From the NCBI GenBank assembly GCA_937930625.1, contig CALHBW010000517.1:1-11930 (forward strand): a DNA stretch of 11,930 nt, read 5' to 3'. Each line of letters opens with the position of its first letter. The first letter of the stretch is position 1. Source of the DNA: an uncultured Saprospiraceae bacterium (GTDB taxonomy: Bacteria; Bacteroidota; Bacteroidia; Chitinophagales; Saprospiraceae). This document shows, in pieces, positions 6,386 through 11,930 of the stretch. The translations under genes and the position numbers were made by a program. The notes beneath the pieces are model-generated. The model did not search any database. It was given only the letters and a program-made list of their open reading frames with translations, and was not told the DNA's origin.

Positions 6386-7116
6386 GTTGCGTTCCCTGTT
6401 TTGTCATCGAATAAATTAAGAGTCCATTCTTGTAGTAAAATCAAAACGGAGGACATCGGAAAAATTCGAACAACTTGCAGATATCAGGGACTTACGAACA
6501 TATAGACTATATAGAGGATGGTGTTTGGACATTTTTTAGGAAAAAAAACTTTTTTTTATTTTTTTTCAAAAAAACTGTCCAAAATCTAAAGGCATGTTTG
6601 TCTATAAAAGCGAATCGACAAACGTGTGAATAAAGAGTGAAAGAATTAATAAAAGATTATAAGATGCTTTAGGAAATAAAATTTATTAACTCATTCAGCA
6701 TCCAATATATTAACTTTTATTCATTAAGTCAATAGGAGTTTTTTAATTGAAAAAATAATCACTTACTTAAAAATACGCGTAATCATTTGACATTAAATAT
6801 AGTTATCTGATTAACAGCCACATGAATATTGATTCCACAAGCAAAGTAAAATCCATAAAGTATTATATTTTATTTCATCCCTCTTCTTACTACCGACAAG
6901 TCTTATTGTCGAAGAGAACGATAGCATGAATGAGTAATGGGTCGAACTCGTATCTGTACAACCCGGGTTACAGAAATGATTTGACCATATAACTCACACA
7001 CTACAGAGTCAACTTTACAACAGTCAATTACACAGTTCCTTCCCAACCAAGAGAAGGTAGGCAATGATTCTTTTTTTAAACGGCAATTTTCAAATAATCA
7101 CAAAGACAGTTTTATC
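6386..7116. other. Long divergent intergenic region (731 bp)
   Basis: The region separates the minus-strand sigma-like gene from the plus-strand secreted-protein gene. It contains a TTTGGACA hairpin (6524-6583). Further on there is a short hairpin, CGACAA-GTCTTA-TTGTCG (6894-6911), with outer pairing CTCTT (6881-6885) to AAGAG (6912-6916), and a small CCCGGG-centred palindrome, AACCCGGGTT, near 6960-6970. No coding frame of note and no exact TAnnTTTG box facing either gene was found. This space is unusually long for two divergent promoters and could hide an unannotated RNA. Confidence 0.55.
6524..6583. promoter_or_regulatory. Palindromic hairpin TTTGGACA ... TGTCCAAA with A/T-tract stem
   Basis: TTTGGACA (6524-6531) and TGTCCAAA (6576-6583) are perfect inverted copies. 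Between them are T6, A8, T8, T8 and A7 tracts that can extend the stem with small bulges, so nearly the whole 60 bp can fold. It lies 139 bp upstream of the sigma-like start. It is symmetrical and lies between divergent starts, so an operator or a regulatory leader structure is more likely than a terminator. Confidence 0.6.
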
Positions 7117-7536
7117 ATGAGAAATTTACTTATTAACTTAATTTTTATTTTTACCCTATTAATCGCTAACTCAACAAATGTTTTTTCACAAATATTGGGA
7201 TCAAATCAAAGTGACGGCACTGTTACTATTAGTCAAGTTGTTACTATTAGTATCAAAGATGGTGACAACACTATCAATCGTCGCGGCGGAATCGTAGTAC
7301 CTATTACGGGACTTGATGGAGCAAGACTAGCAATAGTGCAATCTGCACCGGTTGCTGTTGAAATTGCCCCAATTGAAGATGGCTTTGTGGCTTACACACA
7401 TACATCACCACACGAACTCGGGTGGTCTTTAATTATACCTGATTCTATAGTAAGTACCTGGGAAAGCGGCACGTATAGATTGACCGTGAAAATTGGGGGT
7501 AAGCTAGCTATTTCAGAAGAATTTACCATCGAATAA
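7117..7536 (+). CDS. Small secreted protein, beta-rich, unknown function
   Basis: The 139-residue protein has a clear signal peptide: MRNLL, then a hydrophobic core LINLIFIFTLLIA, and a likely cleavage after VFS (S24|Q25). The mature 115 residues have no Cys and alternate hydrophobic and polar residues. They end in GTYRLTVKIGGKLAISEEF, as in an immunoglobulin-like or other small beta-sandwich. No enzyme motif is visible. It is transcribed divergently from the sigma-like gene and ends at its own intrinsic terminator, so it is a single-gene unit. There is no Shine-Dalgarno sequence before the ATG. The last strands resemble those of the anti-sigma-like protein (GIYYYVIGGKAALVF), which could mean a shared fold or only general beta-sandwich character. 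The gene is probably real and the function is unknown. Confidence 0.8.
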   Translation: MRNLLINLIFIFTLLIANSTNVFSQILGSNQSDGTVTISQVVTISIKDGDNTINRRGGIVVPITGLDGARLAIVQSAPVAVEIAPIEDGFVAYTHTSPHELGWSLIIPDSIVSTWESGTYRLTVKIGGKLAISEEFTIE

Positions 7537-7562
7537 AATAACACTGTTCTGTCATTCGATAT

Positions 7563-7599
7563 AGACGTTGCTACTTTTAATAGTTAGCAACGTCTTTTT
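7563..7599 (+). terminator. Intrinsic terminator of the secreted-protein gene
   Basis: AGACGTTGCTA (7563-7573) pairs perfectly with TAGCAACGTCT (7585-7595) around an 11-nt loop and is followed by a T5 run to 7599. It starts 26 bp after the stop codon. Its distal arm overlaps the end of the convergent minus-strand gene (stop at 7577-7579). There is no T-run in the minus direction, so it serves the plus strand. Confidence 0.92.
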
Positions 7600-9100
7600 G
7601 TTTGTAGTGGACGTTCTTATTTAATTCTGCAATTTTCTCAATTAACCATGTTTTCATAACTACGTTTGGCATTTTGTCTAAATCCTTTTTTAACGTTGCG
7701 ATGTCCGGTTTGAACTGTCCACGTATATTTGCCATACCTAATACGATTTTGATGAAGTTGTTATGTGGTTTGCGAATGTCTGTACCTATAAGTTTGGTTT
7801 TGTGTTTTCTGTACATATATTGCTTAAAATTATCACATGAATCATGCAATTCACGTTCTAATTCGTAGAGACTCGCTATTAGTAGGGTATAATGTCTCAA
7901 GCCATAAGAGACATCTTCAAATTCGAGTGTATATAAAAGGAACTCAACCTGCTCATATTCTTTTTTGTAAAAACTTAAATATGCTTTGTAGAGTCTGATG
8001 ATATTTTCCTTTTTATCATCTTCATCAGGAAGATAAATATAATATTTGTTTATAAAGTTTTGAGTCCATTCAAATTCACCGATACCACAGCTTATAATAA
8101 CTATATTGGTAAAATGTGACTGTGGAAAGCTCCCGTACATTGTGAATACCTCATTATCCACACCAATTTTATACAAAGAAAAATATTCTCTATTATCTGC
8201 TACGGTCAGTGTTGCGGAGTTGATGAGTAGCGTAATCAAATCTAGTGCTTCGTCTCTACCCGATAGTTTAGAGATATTATTGATGACAAGTTCTTTCATC
8301 TCATAATACATTCCCAATAGTTTTTGGGCAGCAGATTCATCTTGTAAAGATTGTTCTTTGACAGTAGGTGTTTTGAGCGCGTTGTGGAGTTTGTAGAAAT
8401 GTGTGGATATTTGATAAATTCGCAGCAAGGTATTGTCGTTAAGGACTTTTTGAGGTAATTTTTCCAAAAACTTGTCAGGTATGAACCCTTTGAGTTGCTC
8501 ACCTCTTACCTGTTCCCAAGCCTTAATCTCGTAGCCATAACGCAACTTGGCAAGGCTATACATCATGTCAGTATTGTACATAATCCCCGAAAGCAACTCT
8601 TTACCCCCCTTATTTTTTAATTTTGATGTAGAATCATGATAATACAATCTACTTTGGAGCTGCAATTGAGCTATGTAATGCTCCATAGTTTTCAACTCCA
8701 AATTATCAATCTCTTTGTCTAACCTATAAGCGTACTTAAAAAAATGGTCATCCACTTGCCTTTTTTCAAAAGACCTGATGAGCAGCATCTGCCTATCCAT
8801 AGGATTTTGTTCAGCCTCTTTCACAACAAAATACTCTTCAATCAACTTAGATAAATCAGACATTAACTCACGCATCTTCCAATCTGCGTACTCTTCTCCC
8901 TTCGGGAATAGCCTTTTGAAGGCGTATTCTTTCCTCAATTTGTCATCGTCCAAATTATTTTTGTATTTTTTTAAATACTCAAATAATAATATAACTCGTT
9001 GGCTTCTATTATAGAAAGGGCTTTTCAAAAACTGGGTAAATTCTCGGAACTCTTCCGCCTTGATAGCCTTAAATAATTGTAAAAGTTTTGTGTTTTGCAT
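7577..9100 (-). CDS. Large helical protein of Bacteroidota type, unknown function
   Basis: The 507-residue protein is almost entirely alpha-helical and highly charged, with no signal peptide, no membrane segment and only a few Cys. The N-terminus has features that recur in a Bacteroidota family of about 500 residues with no known role: LFKAIKAEEFREFTQFLKSP (residues 9-28) followed by FYN, LFP at 64-66, and MRELMSDLSKLIEEYF at 76-91. The rest looks like an alpha-solenoid of irregular helical hairpins, as in TPR-type scaffolds, with Tyr/Leu-rich pairs such as HYIAQLQLQSRLYYHD. A scaffold or protein-binding role is likely from the shape only. The gene has a well-matched promoter (9409-9439) and a leader of about 300 nt. 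Its 3' end overlaps the terminator of the convergent gene. Confidence 0.82.
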   Translation of the reverse strand: MQNTKLLQLFKAIKAEEFREFTQFLKSPFYNRSQRVILLFEYLKKYKNNLDDDKLRKEYAFKRLFPKGEEYADWKMRELMSDLSKLIEEYFVVKEAEQNPMDRQMLLIRSFEKRQVDDHFFKYAYRLDKEIDNLELKTMEHYIAQLQLQSRLYYHDSTSKLKNKGGKELLSGIMYNTDMMYSLAKLRYGYEIKAWEQVRGEQLKGFIPDKFLEKLPQKVLNDNTLLRIYQISTHFYKLHNALKTPTVKEQSLQDESAAQKLLGMYYEMKELVINNISKLSGRDEALDLITLLINSATLTVADNREYFSLYKIGVDNEVFTMYGSFPQSHFTNIVIISCGIGEFEWTQNFINKYYIYLPDEDDKKENIIRLYKAYLSFYKKEYEQVEFLLYTLEFEDVSYGLRHYTLLIASLYELERELHDSCDNFKQYMYRKHKTKLIGTDIRKPHNNFIKIVLGMANIRGQFKPDIATLKKDLDKMPNVVMKTWLIEKIAELNKNVHYKQKDVANY

Positions 9101-9368
9101 ACCCGACCAATTAAAATAAGTAAAAATTAACTACAACCCCAAAACGCTAACTTTTGCTTATAAAGCAAACAAAATCAGCAATTTAAATACTTTTTTTACT
9201 TTTATTTATGTGAAAATTTACGCCTTAAAACTACTACAACATTCAACTTTTGAAGCGATATGTTAATAGTATTCTCTATACTTTTGTATATGTAAGATGA
9301 CAACAAAGCTAGTCACAAGGACTGCAAAAGTAAGCACAAATTAAGTAAAAAAATATAACTAAAATAAC

Positions 9369-9398
9369 TTTTTATCAAGATTTAAATTTTGATAAAAA
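9369..9398. promoter_or_regulatory. 30-bp palindrome just downstream of the helical-protein promoter
   Basis: TTTTTATCAAGATTT pairs with AAATTTTGATAAAAA over 30 bases with no gap, the only non-Watson-Crick pair being a G-T. It would lie at about +5 to +35 of the minus-strand transcript from 9409-9439. It could be an operator for a dimeric regulator or a 5'-end hairpin. Confidence 0.62.
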
Positions 9399-9408
9399 AT
9401 AACTACAA

Positions 9409-9439
9409 CAAATATAAAGTTATTTTACTAATAATCAAA
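9409..9439 (-). promoter_or_regulatory. Bacteroidota-type promoter for the helical-protein gene
   Basis: On the minus strand, TTTG (9439-9436), exactly 19 bp, then TATATTTG (9416-9409) matches TTTG-N19-TAnnTTTG at every consensus position. Transcription would begin near 9403 and run toward the ATG at 9100. Confidence 0.68.
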
Positions 9440-9605
9440 TGATTACGTGCTACAAGGCAAGAAAAAAATTATAAAAAAATAACTATAATTTGACTTAATT
9501 GAAATTTCTATAATCAAAAAGTCTCCGTAAAATTGTAGTATAAAAAGAACAGATAGTGAAGAAGAAGTGAAAGATTAAACAACATTTTGATTCAAAGGAA
9601 TTAGA

Positions 9606-9902
9606 ACAAGATCACTTCAATTCTCATGATTCTTGTCACATTTTAGGTTAGGGGAAGGTGCTGCCGGTACGCTGGTAGTGCCTTTTGTTTGAATTTTATG
9701 CCGAGAATATCGGCTCAAAAATATATACAAGTAGGCTACATGTATATGAGCGAAGGTTAGCTATTTGTTCAGAGCAGTACAACACTGAAATCAGCTCGAA
9801 ACTCAGCAAAGTAAAAAAATAGCAAGCGATTAAAAGACCTTTGTATTTCTCACTGTGAATACCCGTCCGGAAGACTGGGACCTTCCGGCACGGGTTTTTT
9901 TT
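9606..9902 (+). ncRNA. Candidate structured non-coding RNA with intrinsic terminator
   Basis: A stretch with no coding frame holds a series of hairpins and ends in a strong plus-strand terminator. Hairpin 1: 9606-9614 with 9627-9636, one bulge. Hairpin 2: 9655-9667 with 9672-9684, 13 pairs capped by a TACG tetraloop. Hairpin 3: GCCGA-GAATA-TCGGC, 9700-9714. Hairpin 4: 9723-9733 with 9737-9747, one A-A mismatch. Hairpin 5: CAGT-ACAAC-ACTG, 9775-9787. Hairpin 2 has four G-T pairs, which pair only in the plus-strand RNA and agree with the terminator direction. The 5' end is not defined. I could not match it to tmRNA, RNase P RNA or SRP RNA by their conserved motifs. A 6S-like RNA cannot be excluded. 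Confidence 0.5.
9861..9902 (+). terminator. Strong intrinsic terminator
   Basis: ACCCGTCCGGAAG (9861-9873) pairs with CTTCCGGCACGGGT (9882-9895), 13 pairs with one bulged C, around an 8-nt loop. A T8 run ends at 9902. It is GC-rich in an A/T-rich setting. No plus-strand protein gene lies upstream within 2 kb, so it must end a non-coding transcript. Confidence 0.92.
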
Positions 9903-9943
9903 ATACGCATTTTTTTCTAAATTGTTTCATAAATTCACAGTTA

Positions 9944-10032
9944 CATTGTTCGATTGTTTTATTGCTTCATGATTAAAAGGCATTTTCCTGTGCGAAAAAA
10001 CAACAATGAAACAATAAAACAATCGAACCATG
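9944..10032. repeat. Inverted repeat of ATGAAACAATAAAACAATCG words after the YwqK-like gene
   Basis: The left arm 9944-9970 and right arm 10006-10032 are inverted copies over 27 bp with 2 mismatches, separated by 35 bp. A further inverted word, ATTGTTTCAT, lies at 9921-9930. The unit begins 12 bp beyond the stop of the minus-strand YwqK-like gene, so it would form a 3' hairpin on that mRNA. No T-run follows. Confidence 0.87.
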
Positions 10033-10044
10033 AAACCACAAAAA

Positions 10045-11397
10045 CTAGTTACCAATAATTTCCTTTCTCAAAGCATTCAAGTCCACACGCTCCTTTTTCA
10101 TTTGAATAGTTTTAGCGGTATCTTTCAAGAGCTTAATAATAGCATTTCTATCGTCCGAATTGGTATAAATACTACTCAAAACGAGGATATAATCACCACA
10201 TTCCATGGAAAGATAATGCTCTTCCAACACAGTGCGGGCTTTATTTTCGTCACCTGTTTTCACAGGAGATTTGAAGTGCCAATGTAGAGCTTCACGCCCG
10301 TCGATATTCACCATTTCATGTTCAGGAAATAACTCTCCTGCTACCTCATCAGTCATTGTGCTTCGGATGTTATTCATCTCATCGCGCATCTGTGCGAGAA
10401 GGAGTCCTTCGCCCTGCAAAGGCATCATTCCACGACTAAATTTGGACTTCGGTATCGCCAACATCTGCAATACTTTTCCATCTACGATAAAACCTATATT
10501 TCCCGTATTAATAGTTTTTACACGACTACCTTTGACAGCTACCGTAAAGAAAGAAGTCATTTCATTAAACACTTGCACGAACCCCTCCTGACTGCGAATA
10601 CCACCGCTTCTGTAATCCATAGATTTTACTAATTCACCATTCGTATAAATCTTTTTATCAAGGAGTTTTCCCTTACTACTCCATGCTTTGAACTCACCAT
10701 CTTCCTTACCCGCTACGTATGCACCATAGGCTTTTTGCTGACCGTTTTTGTACCATTCTGTACTCGTACCATTGCGTTCTCCGCCTTCAAATTGCGCCTC
10801 CAACATGCGCTCGCCATTCTCGTACCATTTACGTATCATACCTTCTTCCAAGCCATCTGCGTAGGTGATTTGCTGGTCTTTTACGCCATTGCCATACCAC
10901 CAAGTATGTGTACCGTTTTCGCGTCCGTTCACATATTCACCTTGCGATTTTTTTTCACCTGTAATATACCATTCTGTTGCCATGCCATGCGGCACACTTT
11001 GCACATACTCCACTTCTACTTTCTGCTGCCCTGTCGGATACCACTGCCGTTCCAAGCCCTCTTGTACGCCCTCCACAAAATTTGCCTCATATATTTTCTG
11101 CCCAAACTCATCCCAACCTCGCGCTTTGCCATCCGTTTTACCGGCTACAAATTGTACTTCTTCCTGCTTTCGTGCCGTTTTCAGAAATCCTTCAAAATCA
11201 TCTTTCGCCTTTTCTTTTTCCTGCTCATCTCTTGGCGGATATACCTCATATGCCGTTCCCGTAAACGGGTCGATGGTATTAATCTGATAGTATAATTTAT
11301 TTTTTTGAATTTCTATTTTGGAAAAATGAACGCGTTTTTGTGCATTCATATGTATTGAAAAACAAAGAACTACAAGCGATAAAAAATATTTATTCAT
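10045..11397 (-). CDS. Exported YwqK-like protein with seven MORN-type repeats and a unique C-terminal domain
   Basis: The chosen start at 11397 gives 450 residues and a good signal peptide, MNKYFLSLVVLCFSIHMNA, cleaved before Q20. An in-frame ATG at 11427 would put ten extra residues ahead of it and is less likely. After a linker (20-83), residues 84-251 form seven consecutive 24-residue repeats. Their pattern is G-x3-G-x4-WY-x2-G-x7-Y/F, for example EGLERQWYPTGQQKVEVEY. This is the MORN_2/YwqK repeat, a beta-hairpin unit. Residues 265-450 form a separate mixed alpha/beta domain with no motif I recognise, containing EALHWHFKSP and a long acidic middle. YwqK-type proteins are sometimes annotated as antitoxins, but export of this one argues for a cell-envelope binding or scaffold role. 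It stands alone and is followed by an inverted repeat. Confidence 0.88.
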   Translation of the reverse strand: MNKYFLSLVVLCFSIHMNAQKRVHFSKIEIQKNKLYYQINTIDPFTGTAYEVYPPRDEQEKEKAKDDFEGFLKTARKQEEVQFVAGKTDGKARGWDEFGQKIYEANFVEGVQEGLERQWYPTGQQKVEVEYVQSVPHGMATEWYITGEKKSQGEYVNGRENGTHTWWYGNGVKDQQITYADGLEEGMIRKWYENGERMLEAQFEGGERNGTSTEWYKNGQQKAYGAYVAGKEDGEFKAWSSKGKLLDKKIYTNGELVKSMDYRSGGIRSQEGFVQVFNEMTSFFTVAVKGSRVKTINTGNIGFIVDGKVLQMLAIPKSKFSRGMMPLQGEGLLLAQMRDEMNNIRSTMTDEVAGELFPEHEMVNIDGREALHWHFKSPVKTGDENKARTVLEEHYLSMECGDYILVLSSIYTNSDDRNAIIKLLKDTAKTIQMKKERVDLNALRKEIIGN

Positions 11398-11930
11398 GCT
11401 GAAAATTAAATTAAGTCCATAGACCATAGTTGATAGTCCATAGCAGATTGGTTGTCAATTAAAACTAACGAAGCAAGGCAATATTTATGCCTTAAATTTA
11501 CGTTAAAAATTGGCATGTTTAGAAATGTAGTTGACACTTTTATCTTCAAATTAAAATAATGTAAAATATAAAATAATAAATGTAAAATGTAAAAGTTACA
11601 GGACGCGAGTGAACGCGAGACGTTTTTATTTTATTGATTTTTAATTTTTTAAACAATAAAAAAACGCAAATGTATCGTACACGTACTACATCTCGATAGC
11701 TATCGGAATTTACATCTTACATTTCAAAAAAGTGTCAACTACTTTTACAGCAAATTTAAATATGCCTAAAAATTGAACTTGGTCTTGAACTTAAATTGAC
11801 GTGATTAGTTGATTGGTTAATTAGTTGTTAGTCAACGTGTTATTGATGCTCAACCTTGCAAAAGGTGGCTTGTTTTGTGAGTAAAAATAAATACGTTTTT
11901 ACATGAAATAATATTTTATCTCTTTTTAAT
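11398..11930. other. Gene-free region upstream of the YwqK-like gene (533 bp)
   Basis: No coding frame is seen. Close to the gene are reiterated GTCCATAG / ACCATAG words (11415-11443). A nested inverted repeat fills 11527-11742. Beyond it come AACTTGGTCTTGAACTT (11777-11793) and TTAGTTG-type words (11805-11828). A minus-strand TAAATTTG box at 11751-11758 could drive transcription into the inverted repeat, but it has no -33 partner. The A/T-rich end at 11870-11930 holds nothing I can identify. Confidence 0.5.
11527..11742. repeat. 216-bp nested inverted repeat (MITE-like unit)
   Basis: The ends are perfect 15-bp inverted copies: GTAGTTGACACTTTT (11527-11541) and AAAAGTGTCAACTAC (11728-11742). 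Inside, 11578-11593 pairs with 11709-11724 with one mismatch, and CGTTTTTATT (from 11621) can pair with the CAATAAAAAAACG at 11654-11666. The interior also has an exact CGATAGCTATCG palindrome (11694-11705) and two ACGCGAG words (11603-11619). Nothing in it is coding. The nesting suggests a folded mobile unit of MITE type. Confidence 0.78.

Larger units (their letters stand above)
9101..9605. other. A/T-rich leader and intergenic region (505 bp)
   Basis: This holds the leader and promoter of the minus-strand helical-protein gene. The word ACTACAAC recurs near 9130, 9233 and 9402, each after an A-run. A plus-strand TACTTTTG (9279-9286) matches the -7 box, but its nearest TTTG (9249-9252) is 26 bp upstream, so it is a weak promoter candidate for the RNA that ends at 9902. 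No coding frame is seen. Confidence 0.5.

Noticed and set aside
6938..6982. tRNA-like stretch (GGGTCGAACTCG ... ACCCGGGTT)
   Set aside because: A T-arm-like string is present, but no acceptor stem, D-arm or anticodon arm can be formed around it.
9606..9902. Assignment of the structured RNA as tmRNA, SRP RNA or RNase P RNA
   Set aside because: The conserved cores (the tmRNA tRNA-like ends, the SRP GGAAGCAGCC loop, the RNase P GAGGAAAGTCC motif) are absent.
10735..11295. 186-codon plus-strand open frame opposite the YwqK-like gene
   Set aside because: It is an antisense shadow of the MORN repeat region: codon structure and periodicity belong to the minus strand.

Overview
The window looks like chromosomal DNA of a low-GC member of the Bacteroidota, probably near the Saprospiria/Cytophagia-type environmental lineages. 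The evidence is the protein families (a membrane HdrC-like Fe-S protein, a YwqK/MORN-type secreted protein, a long helical protein of Bacteroidota type), the lack of Shine-Dalgarno sequences before most starts, and several matches to the Bacteroidota promoter consensus (TTTG ... TAnnTTTG). There is no phage, transposase, CRISPR, tRNA or rRNA gene.

Layout. 1-816 (-): 5' part of a RecF/SMC-like AAA ATPase, cut by the window edge. 844-889: perfect 46-bp palindrome. 927-1955 (-): exported HExxH metallopeptidase-like protein. 2266-3654 (+): membrane 4Fe-4S protein (HdrC/GlpC-like), with no CCG-domain partner gene beside it. 3655-4149: gene-free, repeat-rich. 4150-4722 (-): anti-sigma-like protein with a degenerate zinc-binding motif and a C-terminal beta-rich domain. 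5060-6385 (-): 441-aa sigma-70-region-2-like protein that seems to hold three diverged copies of the region 2 core. 6386-7116: long divergent intergenic region with a palindromic hairpin. 7117-7536 (+): small secreted beta-rich protein with its own terminator. 7577-9100 (-): large helical protein of unknown function, behind a well-matched promoter at 9409-9439. 9606-9902 (+): candidate structured non-coding RNA ending in a strong intrinsic terminator. 10045-11397 (-): exported YwqK-like protein with seven 24-residue MORN-type repeats. 11398-11930: gene-free, holding a 216-bp nested inverted repeat.

How the parts may work together. The sigma-like gene and the anti-sigma-like gene are in tandem on the minus strand, about 340 nt apart, and may form a regulatory pair. 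The secreted protein transcribed divergently from them could be a target or partner, but only its position supports this. The remaining genes look functionally independent.

The most unusual points are the triple sigma-2-like protein with its anti-sigma-like neighbour, the structured RNA candidate, and the many long imperfect inverted repeats, each built from its own short A/T-rich word and placed at gene edges.
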